6,981 nucleotides of DNA. It comes from Anaerobacillus sp. Its GTDB lineage: Bacteria; Bacillota; Bacilli; Bacillales_H; Anaerobacillaceae. Positions 1-5,760 of this stretch are shown here, piece after piece. A program made the translations under genes and the position numbers. The DNA is taken from NCBI GenBank assembly GCA_007120055.1, contig SKOL01000781.1, forward strand, positions 1-6,981. Reading direction: 5' to 3'. Below the pieces are notes generated by a model. It saw only the letters and a list, made by a program, of their open reading frames with translations, did no database searches and was not told the DNA's origin. Within the stretch, counting starts at the first letter, position 1, and each line of letters starts with the position of its first letter.

Positions 1-531
1 TCTATTGGAGGAGTTGTAGAAGTCCTCGTTGAGGGAGTTCCTATTGGTTTAGGAAGTTATGTACACTATGATAAAAAATTAGATGCAAAAATTGCTGGAG
101 CAGTGATGGGAATTAATGCATTTAAAGGTGTTGAAATTGGTATTGGTTTTGAAGCCGCGAGAAAACCAGGTAGTGAAATTCACGATGAAATTACTTGGGA
201 CCAAGAAATTGGTTACAAACGTAAAACGAATAATTTAGGTGGCTTCGAAGGTGGAATGACAAATGGAATGCCAATTGTCGTTAAAGGAGTTATGAAACCT
301 ATCCCAACTCTTTATAAACCGTTACAAAGTATCGATATCGACACAAAGGAAGCTTTTGAGGCGAGTATCGAACGTTCTGATAGCTGTGCGGTTCCAGCTG
401 CGGCAGTTGTTTGTGAGGCAGTCGTTGCCTGGGAAGTTGCTTCTGCCTTGTTAGATAAGTTCGGTAGTGACTTTATCGGTGATATAAAAGAAAATATTGA
501 ACGCTACGAGGAACGGGTGAAAAACTTTTAA
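1..531 (+). CDS. aroC: Chorismate synthase, C-terminal 176 residues (5' end outside window)
   Basis: Converts 5-enolpyruvylshikimate-3-phosphate to chorismate with reduced FMN, the last step of the common aromatic pathway, in the cytoplasm. The frame is open from base 1 to the TAA at 529-531, so the N-terminal half (roughly 210 of about 390 residues) lies outside the window. Visible family motifs are GLGSYVHYD near the left edge, [17 protein letters not shown], the glycine-rich [24 protein letters not shown], and the signature [21 protein letters not shown] near the C-terminus. The methionine at base 103 is internal, not a start. B. subtilis calls this gene aroF; aroC is the general symbol. 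The stop overlaps the aroB start by one base (TAATG), so the two are probably coupled. The identification is secure; only the 5' end is missing. Confidence 0.96.
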   Translation, partial: SIGGVVEVLVEGVPIGLGSYVHYDKKLDAKIAGAVMGINAFKGVEIGIGFEAARKPGSEIHDEITWDQEIGYKRKTNNLGGFEGGMTNGMPIVVKGVMKPIPTLYKPLQSIDIDTKEAFEASIERSDSCAVPAAAVVCEAVVAWEVASALLDKFGSDFIGDIKENIERYEERVKNF

Positions 532-1598
532 TGGAAGCGATGAGAATTGAGACGAAAACAAAAGAATATCCATTATATATTGGTAAAGATATTCGTTTTG
601 ACATTGGAGGGATCATTAAGAGTCTCCAGCTATCAGTAACCTCGATCTTAATAATAACTGATGATAAAGTTGCGCCATTATATTTAAATGATATTAAGTC
701 ATCACTAAATGATGGACACTCTGTATATGAATATATAATTCCTAGCGGAGAGGCGTCGAAATCATTTCAAAATTATTATGAAATTCAAGGATTTGCGCTT
801 GAAAAAGGACTAGATCGCCGCTCTCTTATCATTGCTCTCGGTGGTGGGGTTGTCGGTGACTTAGCAGGATTTGTTGCTGCAACATACATGAGAGGCATTG
901 CTTTTGTGCAAGTTCCTACGACACTGTTAGCCCACGATAGTAGTGTAGGGGGGAAAGTAGCGATTAATCACCCATTAGGTAAAAATATGGTGGGTGCCTT
1001 TTATCAGCCAGAAGCCGTTATTTATGATACTGAAACGTTACAAACATTACCTGAACATGAATGGCGCTCTGGTTTTGCTGAAGTAATTAAACATGGTTTC
1101 ATTTGGGACCCTCCTTTTTTGAAATGGTTAAAAGAAAATATCGATCATTTCTCACAAATAAAAGGGGATGTAGCTGAAGAGCTATTAACAAGGTCCATCT
1201 CCGTGAAAGCAGCGGTAGTGAAAGAGGATGAAACCGAAAAAGGAATTCGTGCTTTTTTGAATTTTGGTCATACGTTGGCTCACGCTATTGAAACAAATTT
1301 AGGTTACGGGAAAATAACTCACGGAGAAGCAGTTGTCATAGGCATAATCTTTGCTTTAAAAGTGAGTGAAGATTACTATAATAAAAACTTAAACATCCCA
1401 AACATTATGGAATGGTTTAAAAAATACAATTATAGTGTATCTATTCCTGAACAATTAAAAACAGAAGATCTAATTATTGCAATGAAAAAAGATAAAAAAT
1501 CAGAAGAAGGCATTGTTCGGATGGTTTTATTAAGTGAGATAGGAAAAGTAGAGGTCGTTTCCGTTTCAGAAGATCGCTTAAGGTCATTATTAGGCTAA
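531..1598 (+). CDS. aroB: 3-dehydroquinate synthase
   Basis: Cyclises 3-deoxy-D-arabino-heptulosonate 7-phosphate (DAHP) to 3-dehydroquinate, the second step of the shikimate pathway, using NAD and a divalent metal (usually zinc). The protein is 355 residues, normal for the family. Visible motifs are the nucleotide-binding GGGVVGD at residues 104-110, PTTLLAHDSSVGGK at 129-142, and KNMVGAFYQP at 151-160. The expected metal ligands are Glu184 in FAEVIKHG, His247 in NFGHT and His264 in HGEAVVIG. The start is uncertain by three codons. The ATG at 531 overlaps the upstream stop, but its nearest purine-rich stretch (gaggaa, from 508) is far away. The ATG at 540 gives MRIETKTKEYP, which fits the B. 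subtilis N-terminus as I remember it, though its SD is poorly spaced. A 36-base gap separates it from aroH. Confidence 0.96.
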   Translation: MEAMRIETKTKEYPLYIGKDIRFDIGGIIKSLQLSVTSILIITDDKVAPLYLNDIKSSLNDGHSVYEYIIPSGEASKSFQNYYEIQGFALEKGLDRRSLIIALGGGVVGDLAGFVAATYMRGIAFVQVPTTLLAHDSSVGGKVAINHPLGKNMVGAFYQPEAVIYDTETLQTLPEHEWRSGFAEVIKHGFIWDPPFLKWLKENIDHFSQIKGDVAEELLTRSISVKAAVVKEDETEKGIRAFLNFGHTLAHAIETNLGYGKITHGEAVVIGIIFALKVSEDYYNKNLNIPNIMEWFKKYNYSVSIPEQLKTEDLIIAMKKDKKSEEGIVRMVLLSEIGKVEVVSVSEDRLRSLLG

Positions 1599-1634
1599 TT
1601 AATATTTCGAAAATAGAAACGACGGAGGGGTTAC

Positions 1635-2018
1635 ATGGTTAGAGGAATTCGCGGTGCGATTACAGTAAAGAATAATAATGAAAATGAAATCGTAGCATCG
1701 ACAGAACGTTTGTTAAAAGAAATGATCGAACAAAATCAACTAGAAGCGGACATCGTTGCTCACGTAATGATCACCGTTACTGAAGATTTAAATGCTGCTT
1801 TTCCGGCAAAAGCATTACGCTCGTTTACTGATTGGACATATGTCCCAGTAATGTGCTCAAGGGAAATACCTGTTCCTAATAGTTTAGAGAAATGTATTCG
1901 AGTAATGCTGACGGTTAATACCGATGTAGCACAACAAGAAATTAAACATGTTTATTTAGAGGAAGCTGTTCATTTGAGACCTGATTTAAAGTTGACAGAT
2001 ACACGTAACCGGGTGTAA
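1635..2018 (+). CDS. aroH: Chorismate mutase, monofunctional AroH class
   Basis: Rearranges chorismate to prephenate, the entry to phenylalanine and tyrosine synthesis. It is the trimeric AroH fold typified by B. subtilis, not the all-helical AroQ type. The 127-residue length matches that family. Residues equivalent to the known active site are present, each one lower than in B. subtilis numbering: Arg6, Phe56, Arg62, Cys74, Glu77, Arg89, Tyr107 and Arg115. The FPAKA, KCIRVM, HVYLE and LRPDL stretches are also typical. A strong SD, GGAGGGG at 1624-1630, lies four bases before the ATG. The gene sits between aroB and the trp leader, as in the B. subtilis supraoperon. No strong terminator follows its stop at once, so read-through into the trp leader is likely. 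Confidence 0.96.
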   Translation: MVRGIRGAITVKNNNENEIVASTERLLKEMIEQNQLEADIVAHVMITVTEDLNAAFPAKALRSFTDWTYVPVMCSREIPVPNSLEKCIRVMLTVNTDVAQQEIKHVYLEEAVHLRPDLKLTDTRNRV

Positions 2019-2021
2019 GAT
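1992..2021 (+). promoter_or_regulatory. Candidate sigma-A promoter for the trp operon
   Basis: A perfect -35 hexamer TTGACA at 1992-1997, inside the end of aroH, is followed after 18 bases by TAAGAT at 2016-2021 (4 of 6 matches to TATAAT). Transcription would start near 2028, about 90 bases before the TRAP site. A rival reading has weaker hexamers, TTGTAG at 2042-2047 and TAATTT at 2069-2074 with a long 21-base spacer. It would start near 2081, leaving a stem-loop at the very 5' end, closer to the B. subtilis arrangement. The sequence alone does not decide between them. Confidence 0.33.
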
Positions 2022-2081
2022 GACCTATAAGAATAGTTTAGTTGTAGATTTATTAGAATAGATAAGCGTAATTTAATTTAG

Positions 2082-2104
2082 AAGGTTGCCTATCTAAGGC
2101 GCTT
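2082..2104 (+). promoter_or_regulatory. Small stem-loop just upstream of the TRAP site
   Basis: AAG at 2082-2084 can pair with CTT at 2102-2104, and GCCT at 2088-2091 with AGGC at 2097-2100. This leaves an asymmetric internal loop (three bases against one) and a five-base loop ATCTA. The B. subtilis trp leader has a 5' stem-loop of the same plan (lower stem, asymmetric internal loop, upper stem, small loop) just before the triplets, and it helps TRAP recognise the RNA. Here the structure ends 11 bases before the first triplet. The stems are short, so this is suggestive only. Confidence 0.35.
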
Positions 2105-2113
2105 GCGCTTTTC
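2098..2113 (+). repeat. Possible remnant of a common Bacillus intergenic repeat
   Basis: The string GGCGCTTGCGCTTTTC resembles, from memory, the 3' end of a GC-rich palindromic repeat scattered in intergenic regions of many Bacillaceae. It is GC-rich compared with its AT-rich surroundings. Only this end is present; no matching 5' arm is seen upstream. It could equally be ordinary leader sequence or a weak terminator-like remnant after aroH. Low confidence. Confidence 0.2.
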
Positions 2114-2115
2114 TT

Positions 2116-2184
2116 TAGAGCAGAGTGAATAGTGATTAGTAGAGTAGAGAAGAGAATGAGAAAAGTGAGATGAGCTGAGCAGAG
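2116..2184 (+). promoter_or_regulatory. TRAP (MtrB) binding site: array of GAG/UAG triplets in the trp leader RNA
   Basis: Twelve GAG or UAG triplets begin at 2118, 2123, 2130, 2137, 2142, 2147, 2152, 2158, 2167, 2172, 2177 and 2182. Ten are GAG and two (2130, 2137) are UAG; a UAG at 2116 overlaps the first. Spacers are 2, 4, 4, 2, 2, 2, 3, 6, 2, 2 and 2 bases. An AAG at 2163 sits inside the six-base gap. TRAP, an 11-subunit ring loaded with tryptophan, is known to bind about 11 such triplets, mostly spaced by 2-3 bases, in the B. subtilis trp leader. The count, spacing and position before a terminator and trpE make the assignment strong. Binding should block the antiterminator. The TRAP gene mtrB is not in this window. 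Confidence 0.87.
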
Positions 2185-2214
2185 GTATCGTTTATTAAGT
2201 ATGGGGCTGTCTCA
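2176..2214 (+). promoter_or_regulatory. Candidate antiterminator competing with TRAP and the terminator
   Basis: TGAGCAG at 2176-2182, inside the last triplets of the TRAP site, can pair with CTGTCTCA at 2207-2214, the 5' arm of the terminator, with one bulged T (2210). TGAGATG at 2166-2172 is an alternative partner for 2208-2214 if two G-U pairs are allowed. Either would prevent the outer terminator stem and would itself be blocked by bound TRAP. This is the logic known from B. subtilis, but the stem is short and unproven. Confidence 0.45.
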
Positions 2215-2326
2215 AAACAAAGTGTCAGACACCGTTAGGCACTAAATATAGACGGATAATAAATATATACGTCTATATTTAGTGGGCTTTACATGGTGTC
2301 AGACACTTATGAGAGAGCCCTTTTTT
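2204..2326 (+). terminator. Very large three-tier terminator hairpin of the trp attenuator
   Basis: Three nested stems can form. The outer stem is 2204-2214 with 2310-2320 (10 of 11 pairs, GGGCT facing AGCCC). The middle stem is 2221-2235 with 2293-2307 (14 of 15 pairs, one G-U). The inner stem is 2240-2254 with 2270-2284 (15 of 15), closing a 15-base loop. Six T follow at 2321-2326. The GC-rich base next to the T run and the place between the TRAP site and trpE fit an intrinsic terminator controlling read-through into trpEDCFB. At 117 bases it is several times longer than a normal attenuator terminator, and its middle looks like a repeat element. A shorter alternative uses a second GGGCT at 2284-2288 with AGCCC at 2316-2320. 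Confidence 0.72.
2221..2307. repeat. REP/MITE-like palindromic element inside the terminator
   Basis: Two copies of the near-palindromic core GTGTCAGACAC lie at 2222-2232 and 2296-2306. As a pair their longer arms form an imperfect inverted repeat around an AT-rich 15-bp perfect inverted repeat (2240-2254 and 2270-2284). From memory, GGTGTCAGACACC-like motifs are frequent short palindromes in Bacillaceae intergenic regions. The outer arm GGGCTGTCTCA (2204-2214) recalls terminal repeats of some IS elements, so the unit could be the whole 2204-2320. No target-site duplication is visible at either pair of edges, and no transposase is present. Confidence 0.5.
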
Positions 2327-2420
2327 CGCTTATTTGAACCATCTTATAATAAGAGTTCATAAAGCATTTAAAGTATAAAAAACTATCATATATCTCATCC
2401 TCATATTCTTTTTCATTTTC
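2327..2420 (+). other. AT-rich trpE leader with pyrimidine-rich tract
   Basis: This is the part of the trp leader beyond the terminator and holds no convincing gene. A perfect TATAAT at 2345-2350 has no good -35 partner. From 2391 to 2428 the strand is strongly pyrimidine-rich. CTCATC at 2394-2399 is complementary to GATGAG at 2169-2174 in the TRAP site. Long-range pairing could therefore change the structure around the trpE start, but this is inference. Confidence 0.35.
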
Positions 2421-2446
2421 TTTTCACCAAATTAGTGAGGTGAAAA
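2421..2446 (+). promoter_or_regulatory. Hairpin sequestering the trpE ribosome binding site
   Basis: TTTTCACC at 2421-2428 is a perfect reverse complement of GGTGAAAA at 2439-2446, giving an 8-bp stem with a ten-base loop. The trpE SD, GAGGTGA at 2437-2443, lies mostly in the 3' arm, six bases before the ATG, so folding would hide it. A rival 4-bp register pairs TCAC at 2424-2427 with GTGA at 2435-2438. In B. subtilis TRAP binding promotes an SD-blocking hairpin at trpE; this is a likely equivalent. Confidence 0.65.
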
Positions 2447-2449
2447 TTA

Positions 2450-3973
2450 ATGAAAAACCCTTCAATTGCAGAATTTTTAGAAGATGCTAAACAGTATAAA
2501 ACCATTCCTTTTATTTCCCATTTTTTTGCGGACACATTAACTCCGATCCAAATTTTTCAACAATTAGAAAGTGAAGCTGTTTTTTTATTAGAAAGTAAAG
2601 ATGAGCAGTCTCCTTGGTCAAGATATTCTTTTATAGGCTTATCTCCGAAATTTTATTTAAAAGAAAAAAATAATTTATACACATTTGAAGACGAAAACAA
2701 TGAAGTGATATTTTCCTTCTCTAGTTTTAAAAAGGCGTTTGACGCTGCTATCTCCTATCTTGATGTAAAGGAAGTTGATTTACCGATTCCTTTTCGTGGT
2801 GGCGCTGTAGGTGCTATTTCCTATGATGCTGTTGAACTTATGGAACCCGTTCTAGCTAAAAACAATAAACTTGATGAGGAAGAAAAAATGAATTTTGTTT
2901 TTTGTGAAACGATTTTAGCGTATGACCACCATAAAAAAGAACTTTTCGTTATTCACCATGTGAATAGGACTGGGAATGAAGATGAGAGCAACTTAAAGGA
3001 ACTATATATGACTGCTTCAGAAAAAATAAATCTTATGATTGAAAGGATTTTGCAATCGAATGTAACAACAAAGCTTTTTCAACCGCCGGTAGAAGAGGAA
3101 GTAAGCTTTGCAAACGTTCGATCGAATTATGATAAAAATACGTTTTGCAGCGATGTTAATACAATTAAGGATTATATTCGTGCTGGCGATGTTTTTCAAG
3201 CGGTACTTTCGCAGCGTTTTGAATTAGATATCACCGTAAGTGGTATTGAGCTTTATCGAGTATTAAGGATGGTGAATCCTTCTCCGTATTTATTTTACTT
3301 AAAAATTGACGATGTCGAAATTGTCGGCAGTTCACCTGAAAGATTAGTTCAAATTGAAGAAGGACATATCGAAATTCATCCGATTGCCGGCACGCGAAAA
3401 CGCGGGAAGTCAAAGGAAGAAGATGATGCTCTTGCGGTAGAACTTTTAAATGATGAAAAAGAAAGAGCTGAGCATTATATGTTAGTAGATTTAGCAAGAA
3501 ATGATATCGGTAGAGTAGCTAGTTTTGGCTCAGTAGACGTTCCAGTACTTATGGAAATTGGGAAGTTCTCGCATGTGATGCATATGATTTCAAAAGTAAC
3601 AGGACGAATTGATCAAAAAGTACATCCAATTGATGCACTCTTCTCTTCGTTTCCAGCGGGGACTGTTTCAGGAGCTCCTAAAATAAGAGCGATGCAAATT
3701 TTAAAAGAAATGGAACCTACAAGAAGACAGTATTATGCAGGAGCGATTGCTTACTTAGGTTTTGATGGTAATATCGATTCTTGTATTGCGATAAGGACGT
3801 TAGTTATTAAAGGTAATAAAGCGTACGTTCAAGCTGGAGCAGGTGTCGTAGCAGATTCTATTCCAGAAAATGAATTTGAAGAAACAAGAAATAAGGCAAA
3901 AGCATTAATAAAAGCGATTATGATTGCCGAGAAAATGTTCGGCAGAGGAAGGGAGTTGGTTTCTAATGTTTAA
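2450..3973 (+). CDS. trpE: Anthranilate synthase component I (aminase subunit)
   Basis: Converts chorismate to anthranilate, the first committed step of tryptophan synthesis, using ammonia delivered by a glutaminase partner (TrpG/PabA). At 507 residues it has normal length. The N-terminal regulatory part carries the LLES feedback motif at residues 46-49 and SRYSFIG at 57-63. The C-terminal chorismate-binding domain shows GDVFQAVLSQRFE at 246-258, NPSPY at 276-280, SSPERL at 294-299, IAGTRKRG at 312-319, DEKERAEHYMLVDLARND at 335-352, FSHVMH from 373, SGAPK at 407-411 and QAGAGVVADS at 461-470. LLES and NPSPY line the tryptophan inhibition site in known enzymes, so the protein is probably feedback sensitive. 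The ATG is well placed after GAGGTGA. No trpG follows, implying a shared glutaminase encoded elsewhere. Confidence 0.97.
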   Translation: MKNPSIAEFLEDAKQYKTIPFISHFFADTLTPIQIFQQLESEAVFLLESKDEQSPWSRYSFIGLSPKFYLKEKNNLYTFEDENNEVIFSFSSFKKAFDAAISYLDVKEVDLPIPFRGGAVGAISYDAVELMEPVLAKNNKLDEEEKMNFVFCETILAYDHHKKELFVIHHVNRTGNEDESNLKELYMTASEKINLMIERILQSNVTTKLFQPPVEEEVSFANVRSNYDKNTFCSDVNTIKDYIRAGDVFQAVLSQRFELDITVSGIELYRVLRMVNPSPYLFYLKIDDVEIVGSSPERLVQIEEGHIEIHPIAGTRKRGKSKEEDDALAVELLNDEKERAEHYMLVDLARNDIGRVASFGSVDVPVLMEIGKFSHVMHMISKVTGRIDQKVHPIDALFSSFPAGTVSGAPKIRAMQILKEMEPTRRQYYAGAIAYLGFDGNIDSCIAIRTLVIKGNKAYVQAGAGVVADSIPENEFEETRNKAKALIKAIMIAEKMFGRGRELVSNV

Positions 3974-4994
3974 GCACACTTTAAAAAAATGTTCAGAAGG
4001 AAAAACATTAGACCGCAATGAGGCTAAATTAGTCATGGATGAAATGATGGCTGGAGTAGGTGAAGAAGCGCAAATTGCGGGGCTTCTTTCAATGATGCGA
4101 CTTCGTGGTGAAACGGTCGATGAAATGGTTGGCTTTGCCGAGTCAATGAGAGAGCATGCCATCTCATTACAACACGAGGAAACGAAACTTTTAGATACTT
4201 GTGGAACGGGTGGAGACCAATTATCGACGTTTAATATTTCAACAGCAACGGCCATTTTAGCTTCTGCTTGTGGAGTAAAAGTGGCAAAGCACGGAAATCG
4301 TGCCATTTCATCATCAAGCGGTAGTGCGGATGTGTTAGAAAAATTAAATATTCCGGTACAATCTTCACCAACAGAGGCGGTTAGTGCATTAACAAATAAA
4401 GGGTTATGTTTTTTGTTTGCTCCTTTATACCACAGTTCGATGAAGCACGTCGCTTCAACGAGAAAGTCACTAGGATTCAAAACGATTTTTAACTTATTAG
4501 GGCCGTTAGTTAATCCGGCCCAAGCGAATCGCCAAATGATCGGTGTGTTTGATCGGAATTTTGCTTACAAAATGGCAGAAACGTTAAGAGAATTAGGGAG
4601 TAAACGAGCGCTATTTGTAACAGGGGGAGAAGGAATTGATGAATGTTCAATTACTACTTATACCGATATTATTGAATTAGTAAATGGGAACATTGAAACG
4701 TATCAAATAACCCCTGAACAATTCGGAATCAAAAGAGGCGATTTATGTGACATTAAAGCGACTTCAGTGACAGAGAGTGCTGAAATTATTGAAAATATAT
4801 TCAAAGGAAGAGCACACACTACAGCTGAAAGCATTGTTGTATTGAACTGTGCAAGTGCTCTTTATATCGCTAATGAAGTAGAAAGTATAAAAGAAGGTGT
4901 TCAAGTAGCAAAAGAGGTGATTTCTTCTGGTAAAGCTTTTCGTCAGTTTGAATTCCTTCAAGAAAGAAAGGAGCTATTGCGCAATGTTGAATAA
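3966..4994 (+). CDS. trpD: Anthranilate phosphoribosyltransferase
   Basis: Joins anthranilate to phosphoribosyl pyrophosphate (PRPP), giving phosphoribosyl anthranilate. From the ATG at 3966 the product is 342 residues, the usual size. This start was preferred over an in-frame one at 3924 because that adds 14 residues inside trpE, and the purine-rich GAGGAAGGGAG at 3945-3955 stands ten bases before 3966. Motifs are the PRPP loop CGTGGD at residues 79-84, STFNIST at 87-93, KHGNR at 108-112, Arg166 in the STRKSLG anthranilate-site stretch, NLLGPLVNPA at 176-185, and the metal-binding DE pair at 225-226. The first eight bases overlap the end of trpE (ATGTTTAA), so translation is probably coupled. 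It is a stand-alone enzyme, not fused to a glutaminase domain. Confidence 0.96.
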   Translation: MFKHTLKKCSEGKTLDRNEAKLVMDEMMAGVGEEAQIAGLLSMMRLRGETVDEMVGFAESMREHAISLQHEETKLLDTCGTGGDQLSTFNISTATAILASACGVKVAKHGNRAISSSSGSADVLEKLNIPVQSSPTEAVSALTNKGLCFLFAPLYHSSMKHVASTRKSLGFKTIFNLLGPLVNPAQANRQMIGVFDRNFAYKMAETLRELGSKRALFVTGGEGIDECSITTYTDIIELVNGNIETYQITPEQFGIKRGDLCDIKATSVTESAEIIENIFKGRAHTTAESIVVLNCASALYIANEVESIKEGVQVAKEVISSGKAFRQFEFLQERKELLRNVE

Positions 4995-5760
4995 AATTGT
5001 AGAAACAAAAAAAATAGAAGTCGAAAACTTAAATTTATCAGAAAATGAAGAAGTTAAGCGGTATTCTTTACTAAAGGCACTTCGTAACGCAAACCGAAAC
5101 TTAGGATTAATTGCTGAAGTGAAAAAAGCTTCACCGTCAAAAGGGGTTATTAAGAGCAATTTCGATCCATTAGCAATTGCTAAAGAGTACGAACAAGCGA
5201 ATGCTGATGCTCTTTCTGTTTTAACCGATGAACAATATTTTAAAGGGCATCCGACGTATTTAACACAAATAAAAAAGGAAGTAAATATTCCGGTGTTAAG
5301 AAAAGATTTCATTATATCAACGAAACAAATTGAACAAAGTAAACGAATCGGTGCAGATGCTATTCTTTTAATTGCCGCAATTTTAGAAAAAAATCAATTA
5401 CATGAATTTTATTTGGAAAGCTATGAAAAAGGAATGGAGTGTCTTGTTGAAGTACATTCACTTGAAGACGTTGAAAAAGTACTCTCTATTTTCACTCCGG
5501 AAATATTAGGGATCAACAATCGTAACCTTAAAACGTTTGAAACAAATATTGATCATACGATTGAAATCGTCAAACAATTACCAGAAGATCTCTTTGTCGT
5601 TAGTGAAAGTGGAATTAGTACAGCGAGTGATTTAAAGAAGCTAGAAGGATTTGCAGATGCTATTCTCGTGGGGGAAACATTGATGAGAGCACCAACTCCA
5701 CAGGTAGGTATAAAAACTTTATTTGGAGAGAACACGAATGAAACGAGTACCTTTGCTTAA
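4984..5760 (+). CDS. trpC: Indole-3-glycerol phosphate synthase
   Basis: Decarboxylates and closes the ring of 1-(2-carboxyphenylamino)-1-deoxyribulose 5-phosphate to give indole-3-glycerol phosphate. From the ATG at 4984 the product is 258 residues, a single TIM-barrel domain of normal size. The start is supported by AAAGGAG at 4967-4973; an upstream in-frame ATG at 4948 would lie before that SD. Expected active-site residues are present: Glu45 and Lys47 in AEVKKASPSKG, Lys107 in VLRKDF, Glu156 in LVEVH, Asn178 in GINNRNL, and Glu208 and Ser209 in VSESGI. The phosphate-binding end GETLMR is at 230-235. It overlaps trpD by 11 bases and trpF by 23. TrpC and TrpF are separate proteins here, as in B. 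subtilis and unlike the E. coli fusion. Confidence 0.96.
   Translation: MLNKIVETKKIEVENLNLSENEEVKRYSLLKALRNANRNLGLIAEVKKASPSKGVIKSNFDPLAIAKEYEQANADALSVLTDEQYFKGHPTYLTQIKKEVNIPVLRKDFIISTKQIEQSKRIGADAILLIAAILEKNQLHEFYLESYEKGMECLVEVHSLEDVEKVLSIFTPEILGINNRNLKTFETNIDHTIEIVKQLPEDLFVVSESGISTASDLKKLEGFADAILVGETLMRAPTPQVGIKTLFGENTNETSTFA

Noticed and set aside
2201..2245. Possible 14-codon leader peptide (MGLSQNKVSDTVRH) starting inside the terminator arm
   Set aside because: It has no tryptophan codon, its nearest SD-like AGAGG is about 15 bases away, and it lies in the palindrome. Chance is likelier than a ribosome-mediated attenuator.
2345..2350. Perfect TATAAT downstream of the terminator, which could drive trpE outside attenuation
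   Set aside because: The only -35 at good spacing is TTTTTC from the terminator T run, matching TTGACA poorly. AT-rich DNA gives such hexamers often.
2019..2449. T-box riboswitch for tryptophan in the leader
   Set aside because: No T-box core (AGGGTGGNACCGCG-like) or specifier-loop arrangement is seen, and the triplet array explains tryptophan control better.
3924..3965. Upstream ATG extension of trpD
   Set aside because: It adds 14 residues unlike the TrpD N-terminus and precedes the good SD at 3945-3955, so 3966 is preferred.
3905..4480. 191-codon open frame on the minus strand across the trpE/trpD junction, and shorter minus-strand frames in trpE, trpD and trpC
   Set aside because: All lie opposite well-conserved genes and have no recognisable domain; they are shadows of the + strand codons.
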